64,000 nt of DNA from Salipiger bermudensis (GCF_020171625.1 NZ_JAIUZY010000003.1:496001-560000), one strand, 5' to 3'; counted from the stretch's first letter, positions 9,316 to 18,618 are shown. Program-made: numbers and translations. The notes: generated by a model from the letters alone, not told the origin.

Positions 9316-9429
9316 GCTGTGCTCTCGGTTTCGGGATGACCGCCGCATGGGCCCCTGCAGGGCGCCATCCCGTCCTGCCCGCGCGCAGCAGGCGCGGCTG
9401 GTCTGGGAGGATCGCGTTTGGGGGAAGTT

Positions 9430-9523
9430 CCTCGGCGCCACGCACTGGGTGGGGGCTGAAACGACGTGACGCCGAGGGAAGCCTTTAGCAGCTACCCTGT
9501 CTGTATCGCCGGTCATTCGGGCG
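9430..9523. repeat. 94-bp extragenic direct repeat, copy 1
   Basis: This copy begins CCTCGGCGCCACGCACTGGG and ends GGTCATTCGGGCG. It aligns over the same length with 9677-9770, with only about a dozen differences. The first half contains an imperfect inverted repeat CCTCGGCGC...ACGCCGAGG. No convincing ORF covers it. Confidence 0.85.
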
Positions 9524-9676
9524 GAAATATGATCGCTTGAAGGAATTGAGATGTCGGATCCAGGGCCGCCTTTCCCGAGCCCGACACCGCGGCGCCACGG
9601 CCAAAGGCCTGCGCGGGCGTGAGGCCCGGCAGCGCGATCGGTCAGTCTGTGGGGGACGTTTCCAGTGCTGCAAAGT

Positions 9677-9770
9677 CCTCGGCGCCACGCACTGGGTGGG
9701 GGCTGAAACGGCGCCGCGCCGAGGGAAGCCTTTTGCAGCTACCCTCTCTGTATCGCCGGCATTTCGGGCG
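9677..9770. repeat. 94-bp extragenic direct repeat, copy 2
   Basis: Second copy of the 9430-9523 repeat. Here the inverted repeat is perfect (CCTCGGCGC / GCGCCGAGG), suggesting a stem-loop in single-stranded DNA or RNA. Weaker similarity extends upstream of both copies by roughly another 60-90 bases. The stretch 9316-9795 holds nothing else I can identify. Confidence 0.85.
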
Positions 9771-9795
9771 CCAATGAGATCGGATCTGGGCGCTT

Positions 9796-10278
9796 TCATG
9801 AACAGCCCCGCGGATTTGTCCCGCCTCGCCCCACCCGGCCTGCAAGACGCAGTTCGAGCCTGTTCCTGCCGCCCCTGCGATCGTAGCGGACCGTATCGGC
9901 CAGCCGGTGGATCAGGTGCCAGCCATACCCGCCCTCGGGCAGGTCGCCCGGATCTGCGCTTGCGGGGATCCGCCCGTCCGGCGGCACACCGCAGGGCATC
10001 CCCGCGCCGGTATCGCACAGGCGCAGCAACGCGGTTCCACCGTCGGCCAGGATCTGCAGGTGAATGCGCCCGCTTGTGTGATCCGCATAGGCGTGCTCGA
10101 CCACGTTGTTCAGCGCCTCCGCGAGCAGGAGTTCCGCCTCGTCGGCGCGGCGAGGGTCGAATCCGACCGCGCAGAGCGCCCGCCTTGCATGGCCCACGGC
10201 CCGGCGCACCTCGGCCGGGTGCGCGCCGATCCAGAGATCGAGGATCAGTGGCAGGTCGGGGTTATGCGCCTCCAACAT
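9796..10278 (-). CDS. RsbW-type serine-kinase/anti-sigma ATP-binding protein
   Basis: The protein has 160 residues with a single HATPase_c_2 domain. The N-box is visible as ELLLAEALNNVVEHAYAD (about residues 48-65), and the G1/G2 glycine motifs as LCDTGAGMP and GGYGWHLIHRLAD. The family phosphorylates a STAS-domain antagonist and/or binds a sigma factor. The gene directly follows a STAS-domain gene (10303-10761) with a 24-bp gap, the classical order of a partner-switching pair. No sigma factor or PP2C phosphatase gene is next to it. Confidence 0.88.
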   Translation of the reverse strand: MLEAHNPDLPLILDLWIGAHPAEVRRAVGHARRALCAVGFDPRRADEAELLLAEALNNVVEHAYADHTSGRIHLQILADGGTALLRLCDTGAGMPCGVPPDGRIPASADPGDLPEGGYGWHLIHRLADTVRYDRRGGRNRLELRLAGRVGRGGTNPRGCS

Positions 10279-10302
10279 GAACCCTCGCTCCCGCCGGCCA
10301 GG

Positions 10303-10761
10303 TCAGGCCGGCCCGGATTCGCCAAGCGGCGGAACCACGTCGTGAATGGTAAAGACGGTGTCCATCCGGGTCAGCCTGAACACCTTGTCGACCACCGGGC
10401 TGAGCGCCGCGAGTTCCAGCCTCTGCCCCGCGCCCAGCCCCTTCATGGCGGCGATCACCGCCCCGAGCCCGCTGGAATCGATGAAGGTGACCGGCCCGAG
10501 ATCGAGCACCACCCGGCTTGCCGCGGGATCGACCATGGCGCGCACCGCGTCCTTGAACTGGATCGCCACCAGCGAATCGATGCGCTCTTCCTCGACGCGG
10601 ATCACCTGCACCCGGTCCGGCGCGGTGGCGGATGGCTCGGCTCCATCCCCATGCCCATTCCCCGCCGCGTCGCAGCCGGGCGCGGCCTCTGGCCCTGCGC
10701 CGCCTGTCGCTGCGGCGCGGTTCTGCGCTGCCACCGCGTTGTGAACAACGGTCAGTTGCAT
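10303..10761 (-). CDS. STAS-domain anti-anti-sigma factor (SpoIIAA/RsbV-like)
   Basis: The start at 10761 gives MQLTVVHNAV, typical of STAS proteins; a second ATG 15 bp upstream is possible. The STAS domain covers roughly residues 60-145, and FIDSSGLGAVIAAM contains the serine phosphorylated by RsbW-type kinases. A Gly/Ala-rich, low-complexity insert of about 35 residues (roughly 13-47) splits the first strand from the rest of the domain, which is unusual. It is the partner of the downstream kinase at 9796-10278. Confidence 0.88.
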   Translation of the reverse strand: MQLTVVHNAVAAQNRAAATGGAGPEAAPGCDAAGNGHGDGAEPSATAPDRVQVIRVEEERIDSLVAIQFKDAVRAMVDPAASRVVLDLGPVTFIDSSGLGAVIAAMKGLGAGQRLELAALSPVVDKVFRLTRMDTVFTIHDVVPPLGESGPA

Positions 10762-10851
10762 CTCGACCCCTTGCAACGGTTTCTGCCACCATGGCTAGAC
10801 GGCAATCCTTAGCATTCGGTAAGGATGTGCAGGAGAGAGGGAGGACGACAT

Positions 10852-12024
10852 ATGACTGACGTGGTGATCACCGGCGCGGCACGCAGCGCGATGGGGAGCT
10901 TTCAGGGCGTGTTCTCGGATCTGGCCGCAGCCGATCTCGGCGGCGCGGCGATCCGCGCGGCGCGCGCCGAAGCCGGCAGCCCCTCCATCGACGAGCTCCT
11001 GATGGGCTGCGTGCTGCCCGCCGGACAGGGCCAGGCGCCGGCGCGCCAGGCCGGCTTCCGCGCCGGGCTCGACGAGGGCGTGCCCGCCACCACGCTCAAC
11101 AAGATGTGCGGCTCAGGCATGAAAGCGGCGATGATGGCCTTCGACCAGATCGTCCTCGGCCACGCGACGACGATGATCGCCGGCGGCATGGAGAGCATGA
11201 CCAACGCGCCTTACCTGCTGCCGAACATGCGCGGCGGCGCCCGCATCGGCCATGGCGAGGTGATCGACCACATGTTCCTCGATGGGCTCGAGGATGCCTA
11301 TGACAAAGGCCGCCTGATGGGCACCTTCGCCGAGGACTGCGCCGAGGCCTTCCAGTTCACCCGCGAGGCCCAGGACCAGTACGCCATCGCCTCGCTCGAC
11401 AATGCGCTCGACGCGGAACGCTCCGGCGCCTTCGAGTCCGAGATCGCCCCGGTCAGCGTGCACGCCCGCACCGGCGAAGAGATCATCACCCGCGACGAGC
11501 AGCCCGGTCGCGCCCGACCCGAGAAGATCCCGCACCTGAAACCGGCCTTCCGCAAGGACGGCACGGTCACGGCGGCCAATTCCTCGTCGATCTCCGACGG
11601 CGCGGCGGCGCTGGTCCTGACAACCTCCGCCGGCGCCGAGGCCGCCGGGGCGACGCCCCGCGCCCGCATCCTCGGCCACGCCAGCCACGCGCAGGCCCCG
11701 AACCTCTTCCCCACCGCGCCGATCCCGGCCGCGCGGGCGCTCCTCGAGCGCCTCGGCTGGCGCAAGTCCGATGTCGATCTGTGGGAGGTCAACGAGGCCT
11801 TCGCGGTGGTGCCGATGGCCTTCATGAAGGAGATGGGCCTGCCGCGCGATATCGTGAACGTGCATGGCGGCGCCTGCGCACTGGGCCACCCGATCGGCGC
11901 CAGCGGCGCGCGCATCATCGTCACGCTGCTCAACGCGCTAGAACGGCGCGGCCTCAAGCGCGGCATCGCCGCGATCTGCATCGGCGGCGGCGAAGGCACC
12001 GCCATCGCCATCGAGCGCCCCTGA
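10852..12024 (+). CDS. Acetyl-CoA C-acyltransferase (thiolase)
   Basis: The protein is 390 residues from the ATG at 10852, preceded by a purine-rich ribosome-binding site (GGAGAGAGGGAGG). The catalytic nucleophile is C86 in LNKMCGSGMKA. The second-site histidine lies in VNVHGGACALGHPIGASGAR, and the C-terminal cysteine in CIGGGEG. The family condenses or cleaves beta-ketoacyl-CoA; biosynthetic (PhaA-like) and degradative roles cannot be told apart without neighbours of known function. Confidence 0.93.
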   Translation: MTDVVITGAARSAMGSFQGVFSDLAAADLGGAAIRAARAEAGSPSIDELLMGCVLPAGQGQAPARQAGFRAGLDEGVPATTLNKMCGSGMKAAMMAFDQIVLGHATTMIAGGMESMTNAPYLLPNMRGGARIGHGEVIDHMFLDGLEDAYDKGRLMGTFAEDCAEAFQFTREAQDQYAIASLDNALDAERSGAFESEIAPVSVHARTGEEIITRDEQPGRARPEKIPHLKPAFRKDGTVTAANSSSISDGAAALVLTTSAGAEAAGATPRARILGHASHAQAPNLFPTAPIPAARALLERLGWRKSDVDLWEVNEAFAVVPMAFMKEMGLPRDIVNVHGGACALGHPIGASGARIIVTLLNALERRGLKRGIAAICIGGGEGTAIAIERP

Positions 12025-12104
12025 CCCCGAAAGCGCCCGCCCCATCCTCGCAGGCGCCCGCCCCTTCTCTGGTTCGAAAATACCTCAGGGGTGAATTGGC
12101 CCAA

Positions 12105-12234
12105 CGGGCCAAGAGGGGGCAGCGCCCCCTCTCCTTCCTAACGCGCACCTCCGGCGCGACAGGGGACAGCGCCGCCTCATTCTCTTCCTAACACGCACCT
12201 CCAGTGCGACAGGGGGCAGCGCCCCCTGCCCGCC
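12105..12234. repeat. Intergenic tandem palindromic repeats
   Basis: A motif of about 47 bp is repeated: a GGGGGCAGCGCCCC(C)T palindrome followed by TCTTCCTAACRCGCACCTCC. The palindrome occurs at 12115-12130 and again at 12212-12226, with a degenerate version at 12163-12177. The TTCCTAAC...GCACCTCC unit occurs at 12135 and 12185. The region lies between the convergent thiolase and hom genes and may act as a bidirectional terminator or an extragenic repeat family. Confidence 0.65.
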
Positions 12235-12301
12235 TCGGCCCGCCACGGCGGGGCGAGGGAAAACCTGCGCGCCCCGTCAGGGGCGCACCGCCAGATCGGC
12301 C

Positions 12302-13588
12302 TCAGACCTGCTCGATGCGCAGCGCGACCGGATCGCCCTGCACCACGCCGGTGGCCGGGATCGCGTCGAGCGCCGCATCCAGCGCCGCGCGGGTGGTCTT
12401 GTGGGTCACGATCAGCACCGGCGCGGCGTTGTCGACATGGTCGTACTGACGCATCCGGTGGATCGACACCCCGGCCTCGCCCAGGGCCGAGGCCACCTTG
12501 GCCAGCGCTCCCGGCTTGTCCGCCAAGCTCATGCGCAGGTAATAGGGCGCCGGCGTCGCGGCCTTGGCCGGCGTCGCCTGCACCAGCCGGCTGGCCGGCG
12601 CACCGAAGGTGGTCACCCGGGTGCCGCGCGCGATGTCGACCACGTCGCCCATCACCGCGCTCGCCGTCGGGCCCTCGCCCGCACCGGCGCCGCGCATCAC
12701 GATCTGGCCGACCTGATCGCCCTCGATCACCACCATGTTGGTGCCGCCCTCGAGCTGCCCCAGCGGCGACGAGGCGGGCACGAGGCAGGGCGACATCGAC
12801 TGCTCGAGCCCGCGCCCGGTCATCCGGCACACGCCCAGAAGCTTGATCTTGTAGCCCATGTCCGAGGCCTGCCGGATGTCGTCGATGCTGACCCGGCCGA
12901 TGCCCTCGAGCTCGACCGCGTCGAACGCGACCTGCGTGCCATAGGCGATGGCCGAGAGCAGCGACAGCTTGTGCGCGGCATCGATCCCGCCCACGTCGAG
13001 CTCGGGATCGGCCTCGAGGAAGCCCAGCCCGTCCGCCTCGGCAAAGGCCTCGGCATAGCTCAGACCGCCGCTTTCCATCCGCGTGAGGATATAGTTGCAG
13101 GTGCCGTTCATCACGCCCATGACCCGGGTGATGTCATTGGCGGCAAGCCCTTCGGTCAGCGCCTTGATCACCGGGATGCCGCCCGCGACCGCCGCTTCGA
13201 AGCGCAGCACGCAGCCATTGTCCTCGGCCAGCTGCGCCAGCGCCTGACCGTGATGGGCCAGAAGCGCCTTGTTGGCGGTGACCACGTCCTTCCCCGCCTT
13301 CAGCGCCGCCTCGACCGCCGCCTTGGCCGGCCCGTCCGAGCCGCCGACCAGCTCGACGAAGACATCGACATCGTCGCGCGTGGCGAGCGTCACCGGATCG
13401 TCTTCCCAGCCGTAATCGGTCAGCGGCACGCCGCGATCCTTCTCGCGGTTGCGGGCCGAGACCGCCGAGATCGCGATGCCGCGCCCGGTGCGCGCCTCCA
13501 GCAGGACGGATTTCTGGCGGACGATCTTGACGACGCCGGCACCCACGGTGCCCAGGCCCGCGATTCCGAGACGGAGGGGGTCAGACAT
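12302..13588 (-). CDS. hom: Homoserine dehydrogenase
   Basis: The protein is 428 residues from the ATG at 13588. The NAD(P)-binding motif GIAGLGTVGAGVV opens the protein. The catalytic-domain signature (AVAGGIPVIKALTEGLAAN) lies in the middle, and the C-terminal 80 residues form an ACT domain (YYLRMSLADKPGALAKVASALGEAGVSI) for threonine feedback. It reduces aspartate semialdehyde to homoserine in the threonine/methionine branch. Longer upstream frames lack a ribosome-binding site. Confidence 0.96.
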   Translation of the reverse strand: MSDPLRLGIAGLGTVGAGVVKIVRQKSVLLEARTGRGIAISAVSARNREKDRGVPLTDYGWEDDPVTLATRDDVDVFVELVGGSDGPAKAAVEAALKAGKDVVTANKALLAHHGQALAQLAEDNGCVLRFEAAVAGGIPVIKALTEGLAANDITRVMGVMNGTCNYILTRMESGGLSYAEAFAEADGLGFLEADPELDVGGIDAAHKLSLLSAIAYGTQVAFDAVELEGIGRVSIDDIRQASDMGYKIKLLGVCRMTGRGLEQSMSPCLVPASSPLGQLEGGTNMVVIEGDQVGQIVMRGAGAGEGPTASAVMGDVVDIARGTRVTTFGAPASRLVQATPAKAATPAPYYLRMSLADKPGALAKVASALGEAGVSIHRMRQYDHVDNAAPVLIVTHKTTRAALDAALDAIPATGVVQGDPVALRIEQV

Positions 13589-13727
13589 GGGAGTGCTCCT
13601 TCTAGCTGTGCGCGCTTTTGGCAGGTGTTCGGCCCGCATTATCCCCAAGGCCGCGCCGGTGCAACGGCGCGCTGGCGGGATTCGGTCCTGCTGCGGCGAA
13701 ACCGCTGCGCCGCCGGGCGAGCATTGC

Positions 13728-14621
13728 TCAGCCCGCGAGCGCCAGCCGCACCGCCGCGTGCTCGGCCACGCCTTCGTCACCTCCGTCGGTGAAGCAGGCC
13801 ACCGTCACCGGGCGGGGCAGGTCGGAGAAGTGATAGACGGCGTTGACGCTGAACGGCCCCGCGCCGGAATGCCCGATGGCGCGCCCCGCCGCACCGGCCC
13901 TGCCACTCATCAGCCCCGTCGCGTAGCCGTGCTCGGTCCACGGACGCCCCGGCAGGGCGCCGCCCAGAGGGTGCGTCTTGCGCATTCGCGACAGGCTCTC
14001 GGTCCGCAGCAGCCGCCCCGCAAACAGCGCCTGCATCATCCGCGCCGCGTCGGGCGCAGTGCCGATCAGGCAGCCGTGATAGACCCAGCCCGGATGATAG
14101 CGCCGCGCGCCGGGCCACGGGGTCTGTGCGAACTGCGCCCGCGTCTGCGCAAGCCCCACGCTGTCGAGCCCGAGCGGTGCCGCGATCAGCGCCGCCACCA
14201 GCTCCCCGAGTCCCCGCCCGGTCACCGCCTCGATCCGTTCCCGTGCCAGCAGGTAGCCGAGATTGGAGTAGCGCCAGCCCTGCCCCGGCGCGAAGAGCTG
14301 CCCCTGCGCCAGGACCGCCTCGACAAGCACGTCGCGCGGCCAGGGCGCCTCATCCGCGCGCACTGCCGCGTGATAGCTCGGCAGACTGCCGTAATCCGGC
14401 AGCCCGGCGCGGTGGGTGAGGAGTTGGTGCAAGGTGAATGGCTGGTCCGGCAGCGGCGCGTCGAGATCCAGCCGCCCCTGCTCTGCCAACCGGAGCGCAC
14501 AGATCGCGATGGCCGTCTTGGTGACGCTCCACCACGGAAACAGCAGGCCGGGCGCACCGAAGGTCTCACGGTCGCCGTCATCGTAGAGCCGGCAGGCGTG
14601 AAGGGGCGGCTGGGGCGTCAC
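13728..14621 (-). CDS. Serine hydrolase, class C beta-lactamase-like
   Basis: The protein has 297 residues. The SxxK motif is SVTK (about residue 32), the YxN motif is YSN (about 117), and an HSG triad replaces KTG near residue 248. These are the three active-site motifs of the beta-lactamase/DD-peptidase family. No signal peptide is visible, so a cytosolic esterase/peptidase role is more likely than antibiotic hydrolysis. It lies downstream of the 14631-14918 lipoprotein gene on the same strand, 9 bp apart. Confidence 0.82.
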   Translation of the reverse strand: MTPQPPLHACRLYDDGDRETFGAPGLLFPWWSVTKTAIAICALRLAEQGRLDLDAPLPDQPFTLHQLLTHRAGLPDYGSLPSYHAAVRADEAPWPRDVLVEAVLAQGQLFAPGQGWRYSNLGYLLARERIEAVTGRGLGELVAALIAAPLGLDSVGLAQTRAQFAQTPWPGARRYHPGWVYHGCLIGTAPDAARMMQALFAGRLLRTESLSRMRKTHPLGGALPGRPWTEHGYATGLMSGRAGAAGRAIGHSGAGPFSVNAVYHFSDLPRPVTVACFTDGGDEGVAEHAAVRLALAG

Positions 14622-14630
14622 GCGCGCCGC

Positions 14631-14918
14631 CTATTCCGACGTATCGACGCCATCATCCATCCGCTGCCTGTCCCTGTCCGAGACCACCTCGCCCTGAAGC
14701 CGCGAGGCGCGCGAGCGCAGTCCCGCGACCCGGTCCTCGATGCCCGCGCGCAGCTCCGGCGTGGCGCGCGGCGGCGGCGCGGAGATCAGATCGTCGATCG
14801 GCAACAGGGCGGGAAACGGCTGCGACGCCACGCCCGGGGTGCGGGCGGCATCGAGCTCGGGAAAGGTGGCGCAGCCCAGCAGGGCGACGGGCAGCAGCAG
14901 AAGAGGCGAGAGGCGCAT
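14631..14918 (-). CDS. Small lipoprotein, unknown function
   Basis: The protein is 95 residues from the ATG at 14918. The signal peptide MRLSPLLLLPVALLGC ends in a lipobox-like LLGC with the lipidated cysteine at residue 16. The mature part is short, charged at the C-terminus and without a recognised domain. It probably forms a two-gene unit with the serine hydrolase. Confidence 0.7.
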   Translation of the reverse strand: MRLSPLLLLPVALLGCATFPELDAARTPGVASQPFPALLPIDDLISAPPPRATPELRAGIEDRVAGLRSRASRLQGEVVSDRDRQRMDDGVDTSE

Positions 14919-14987
14919 GGGCGGATCCGTCTGGTCTGTCACCCTCTTGCCGCACAAGCGCGGGCGGGGCAAGCACCAGACCTTGTT

Positions 14988-15003
14988 CTGAACGCTCGTT
15001 CAG
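14988..15003. promoter_or_regulatory. Palindromic operator upstream of TetR gene
   Basis: CTGAACGCTCGTTCAG has two perfect 7-bp arms around a central CT. It ends 14 bp before the TetR start codon. TGAACG/CGTTCA palindromes are typical TetR-family operators, so autoregulation, and possibly control of the divergent lipoprotein gene at 14918, is likely. Confidence 0.7.
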
Positions 15004-15017
15004 TTAATCTGGACGCC

Positions 15018-15608
15018 ATGGCACGTACCCAAGGCTCCCATTCCGACATCACCGGACCCAAAGTCCGCGAGACCGCGCTGCGGCTGTTCGCCCAGCACGG
15101 CTATGCCGCCGTGTCGATGCGCCAGATCGCCCGCGAGGTCGGCGTGCAGGTGGGCGCGCTCTACAACTACACCCCCGACAAGCAGGCGCTGCTGTTCTCG
15201 CTGCTCAAGGGCCACATGGACGAGCTTCTCGCGACTTGGGAGGCCGAGCCGCGCCCGGAGGGGCCGCGCGAGCGGCTCGAGGCCTTCGTGCGTTTCCACA
15301 TCCGCTTCAACCTCGACCGGCCGCAGGCGATCTTCATCTCCTACATGGAGCTGCGAAATCTCGCGCCCGAGAACTTCGCGGTGATCGAAGCGCAGCGAAA
15401 GCTCTACGAGGGCGCGCTCGAGGCGATCCTGCGCGACGGGCAGGCCGAGGGCGCCTTTTCGGTGCCCGACACGCGGCTCGCCTCCTACGCGCTCATCGCC
15501 ATGCTGACCGGGGTGAACACGTGGTACCGCGCCGGCGGGCGGCTCTCGATCGACGAGGTCGCCGACATCTACTGGGACATGGTACGCAAGTCGGTCTCCG
15601 CGGGCTGA
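15018..15608 (+). CDS. TetR/AcrR family transcriptional regulator
   Basis: The protein has 196 residues. The N-terminal HTH is recognisable: ETALRLFAQHGYAAVSMRQIAREVGVQVGALYNYTPDKQALLFSLL (in parts, residues 17-60). The C-terminal ligand domain starts near residue 75 and its ligand is unknown. A perfect 16-bp palindrome just upstream suggests autorepression. The divergent lipoprotein gene starts 99 bp away and may share control. Confidence 0.92.
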   Translation: MARTQGSHSDITGPKVRETALRLFAQHGYAAVSMRQIAREVGVQVGALYNYTPDKQALLFSLLKGHMDELLATWEAEPRPEGPRERLEAFVRFHIRFNLDRPQAIFISYMELRNLAPENFAVIEAQRKLYEGALEAILRDGQAEGAFSVPDTRLASYALIAMLTGVNTWYRAGGRLSIDEVADIYWDMVRKSVSAG

Positions 15609-15642
15609 GGCCGGGCGGCCCCGGCCCCTCCCCCGCGCAGGA

Positions 15643-16059
15643 TCAGCGCGTGGCCTGGATCGATTCGAGGTATTCCAGCAGCGCCACCATCTTGCGCGGT
15701 GTGGGCGTGAGCACCCCGTCGCCGGTGTCGAGCGGCACGAGATCGCCCTTCAGCAGCTCGCCGAACTCGGGCATCGACGGCCCGTCGAGATCCGAGCGGG
15801 CGTAGCCGTCGATCATCGACAGCACCTCGGCGCGGGGGAATGCGTCTCCGTGGCGCACGGTGATGAGCGTCAGGTCCTTCGGCGCCACGGACATGCTGCG
15901 CGCCAGTTCGCCATCGCCCTTGCCCTCAGAGCCGTGACAGACCGAGCAGTACTCCATGTAGAGCCCGCGCCCGTCCGCCGCCTCCGGCATCTCGTCGGTG
16001 GTGCAGGCGGCGATGGCCAGCCCCGCTGTCAGCCATGTTCCGATCAGTACGCGTTTCAT
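15643..16059 (-). CDS. Cytochrome c family protein
   Basis: The protein has 138 residues. The N-terminus is a hydrophobic signal (about 1-19) with a lipobox-like IAAC, so it may be a lipoprotein. The haem-binding CSVCH motif is near residue 38, followed by GSEGKGDGELA. A distal methionine ligand is probably in PSMPEFGELL near residue 94. It is periplasmic, with no oxidase or other electron-transfer partner gene next to it. Confidence 0.87.
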   Translation of the reverse strand: MKRVLIGTWLTAGLAIAACTTDEMPEAADGRGLYMEYCSVCHGSEGKGDGELARSMSVAPKDLTLITVRHGDAFPRAEVLSMIDGYARSDLDGPSMPEFGELLKGDLVPLDTGDGVLTPTPRKMVALLEYLESIQATR

Positions 16060-16207
16060 GCCCGATGCGCTCCCCTCGTCGTGTTGCCTCATGTCTCGCC
16101 TGTCAGGCTTTGCGGTGCAAGTCAAAGTCTCAGACCTTTTCCGGGTGACAGCCCCGCCCCGCCGCCGCATGGTGCCGCAAGACCGCTGTCCGCCCGAAGG
16201 AGACCCC

Positions 16208-16642
16208 ATGCCCATCCACGCGCTCACCATGCTTGCCGCCGGCATCGGCATCCCCGTTCTCGCGGCGCTGAACGCGCGGCTGGGCGGATATATCGGCTCG
16301 CCTGCGGCGGCGGCGTTCATCCTGTTCATCGTGGCGCTGTCGGCGGCGACGGTGGTGATGTTCGTCACCGATCCGCGGCCGGTTGCGCGCGCGGTGGACG
16401 CCCCGAAATACCTCTTCCTCGCGGGTCTCTTCGTCGCCTTCTACGTGCTGAGCATCACCTATGTCGCGCCGCAGTTCGGCGTCGGGCGGGCGATCTTCTT
16501 CGTCCTCGTCGGCCAGCTCATCAGCGCCGCGATCATCGATCATTTCGGCCTGTTCGGCGCGCGGCAGATGCCGCTCTCGGCATCGCGTGTGGGCGGACTT
16601 GCGATGATGGCGATCGGGGTCTGGCTGGCCCAGCGCGGCTGA
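16208..16642 (+). CDS. DMT-family (YdcZ/DUF606-like) small transporter
   Basis: The protein has 144 residues with five predicted membrane helices and no soluble domain. The small-molecule transporter half-repeat is recognised from NARLGGYIGSPAAAAFILF and GVGRAIFFVLVGQLISAAIIDHFGLFG. Single five-helix units of this family are thought to dimerise. The substrate is unknown. Confidence 0.82.
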   Translation: MPIHALTMLAAGIGIPVLAALNARLGGYIGSPAAAAFILFIVALSAATVVMFVTDPRPVARAVDAPKYLFLAGLFVAFYVLSITYVAPQFGVGRAIFFVLVGQLISAAIIDHFGLFGARQMPLSASRVGGLAMMAIGVWLAQRG

Positions 16643-16655
16643 GGCGCAACCAGCC

Positions 16656-17339
16656 TCAGCCTTCGACGAGACGTCCCTCCTCGAGGCGCACCCGACGGTC
16701 CATGCGCGCCGCAAGCTCGAGGTTGTGGGTCGCGATCAGCGCCGAAAGCCCCGTTTCGCGCACCAGCCGCACCAGCGCCCCGAACACCGTGTCAGAGGTG
16801 GTGGGGTCGAGGTTGCCGGTCGGCTCATCCGCCAGAAGCAGCTTCGGCCCGTTAGCCATCGCCCGGCAGAACGCCACGCGCTGCTGCTCGCCGCCCGACA
16901 TGGCAGCAGGGCGATGCCCGGCGCGCGCGCCGATGCCGACGCTTTCCAGAAGCTCCTGCGCCCGCGCCTCGGCCTCGGCCTTGGCCACGCCATTGGCGAG
17001 CTGAGGCAGCACGATGTTCTCGCGGGCGGTGAACTCGGGCAGCAGGTGGTGGAACTGGTAGACAAAGCCCACCTCCTGCCGCCGCAGGATGGTGCGCCGC
17101 CGGTCCGAGGCGTCGGTCACGGTCTCGCCGGCGATGGCCACCTGACCCTGATCGGCGGTGTCGAGCAGGCCCGCGATGTGCAGCAGCGTCGACTTGCCGG
17201 CGCCCGAGGGGGCGACCAGCGCCACGACCTCGCCGCGAGCGACCGACAGGTCGGCGCCGCGCAGCACCGCGATCTCGTTCGGCTGGCCGGGGTTGTAAAC
17301 TTTCTCGATGCCCTGAAGGCACAGCACGGGATCACTCAT
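16656..17339 (-). CDS. lolD: Lipoprotein-releasing ABC transporter, ATP-binding subunit
   Basis: The protein has 227 residues. Walker A is APSGAGKST (about 43), the ABC signature is MSGGEQQR and Walker B is LLLADEP, followed by TGNLD. It follows the permease gene with an 8-bp overlap (17332-17339). LolD energises release of outer-membrane lipoproteins from the inner membrane. Confidence 0.93.
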   Translation of the reverse strand: MSDPVLCLQGIEKVYNPGQPNEIAVLRGADLSVARGEVVALVAPSGAGKSTLLHIAGLLDTADQGQVAIAGETVTDASDRRRTILRRQEVGFVYQFHHLLPEFTARENIVLPQLANGVAKAEAEARAQELLESVGIGARAGHRPAAMSGGEQQRVAFCRAMANGPKLLLADEPTGNLDPTTSDTVFGALVRLVRETGLSALIATHNLELAARMDRRVRLEEGRLVEG

Positions 17340-18618
17340 AGCGCAGCGCCTCCACCGGGTTCATGCGAGCCGCCCGGCGGGCGGGAAAGATCGTGACGAT
17401 GAAGGACAGGCCGAGCGACAACGCCATGGCGCTGAGCACGTCGCCCACCTGCAGCTTGGCGGGCAGCGCGTAGATGCCGCGCACCGCAGGGTCCCAGACT
17501 CCGCCGCCTGCCACGTAGTTCACGAAGGAAAAGATCGGGTCGATATAAATCGCGAAGAGGCAACCCAGAACCACCCCCATCAGCGTGCCGATGACGCCGG
17601 TGAAGGCGCCGCAGATGAAGAACACCCGCAGCACCGCGCCCTCGGTCAGCCCCATCGTGCGCAGGATGCCGATGTCGCGGCCCTTGTTCTTGACCAACAT
17701 GATCAGCCCCGAGACGATGTTCATGGTGGCGATCAGCACCAGCACCGAGAGGATCACGAACATCACGTTGTCCTCGACCTCGAGCGCGCGGAGGAAGGCC
17801 CCCGACGCGTCCTGCCAGGTCCAGATCAGCGCGCCCTCGCCCGCCGCCTGCAGAACCGGCAGCGCCAGCCGCTCGACCCGCTCGGGGTCGTCGATCATCA
17901 CCTCGAGCTCGTCGGCCACGCCCTCGCGGTTGAAATAGAGCTGCGCCTCCTCGAATGGCATGTAGACCCGCGTGCGGTCGATGTCGTAGCGCCCGGCGGT
18001 GAAGATGTAGACCACGTCGTATGCCTTGACCCTCGGGCTGACGCCGAAGGCCGTCCGCACGCCGTCCGGCGAGATCAGCTTGAGCTGGTCGCCGACTTCG
18101 ATGCCCAGCTCGCGCGCCACGCCGGAGCCGATGGCGATGCCCTGCTCGAAACTGTCGATGTCGCCCTCGCCGGTCTCGGGGTCGGCGACGCGCGGGATGC
18201 CCTTGAGGTCGTCCTTGGCGATGCCGAACACCTCGACGCCCGCGTTGCGGCCATCGGCGGTGCCCATCACCTGCCCCTTCACCAGCGGCGCCACGCGGAT
18301 CACGCCCGGCACCTCGGCCACGCGTGCGGCGCGCTCGGCATAGTCGTCGAAGGTGCGCACCGGGCGGTCGTTCTCGTCGAACTGCTGGCTGGAATAGACC
18401 GTGACATGCGCGTTGGCACCGAGGATCGTGTCGACGAACTCGGCCCGGAAGCCAGAGCGCACCGCCAGCGTGGCGATCAGCGCGAACACCGCGAGCGTGA
18501 TGCCGACGAGGCTGATCCAGGTCATCACGCTGACCCCGCCTTCGGCGCGGCGCGCGCGCAGGTAGCGCCACGCGATCATCCATTCGAACGGGGCGAAGGG
18601 GGCTGGTGTATTTGCCAT
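17332..18618 (-). CDS. lolC: Lipoprotein-releasing ABC transporter permease (LolC/E family)
   Basis: The protein is 428 residues from [20 protein letters not shown] at 18618. It has an N-terminal transmembrane helix, a large periplasmic loop (about 55-275) and three C-terminal helices (FtsX-like), with [25 protein letters not shown] (in parts) as the coupling region. Only one LolC/E permease is present with lolD, consistent with the homodimeric arrangement of many alphaproteobacteria. LolC and LolE cannot be told apart here. Confidence 0.9.
   Translation of the reverse strand: MANTPAPFAPFEWMIAWRYLRARRAEGGVSVMTWISLVGITLAVFALIATLAVRSGFRAEFVDTILGANAHVTVYSSQQFDENDRPVRTFDDYAERAARVAEVPGVIRVAPLVKGQVMGTADGRNAGVEVFGIAKDDLKGIPRVADPETGEGDIDSFEQGIAIGSGVARELGIEVGDQLKLISPDGVRTAFGVSPRVKAYDVVYIFTAGRYDIDRTRVYMPFEEAQLYFNREGVADELEVMIDDPERVERLALPVLQAAGEGALIWTWQDASGAFLRALEVEDNVMFVILSVLVLIATMNIVSGLIMLVKNKGRDIGILRTMGLTEGAVLRVFFICGAFTGVIGTLMGVVLGCLFAIYIDPIFSFVNYVAGGGVWDPAVRGIYALPAKLQVGDVLSAMALSLGLSFIVTIFPARRAARMNPVEALRYE

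Noticed and set aside
9537-10280. ORFs in the 9.3-9.8 kb repeat region
   Set aside because: They run over the repeats and antisense to the RsbW-like gene; compositions are Arg-rich shadows.
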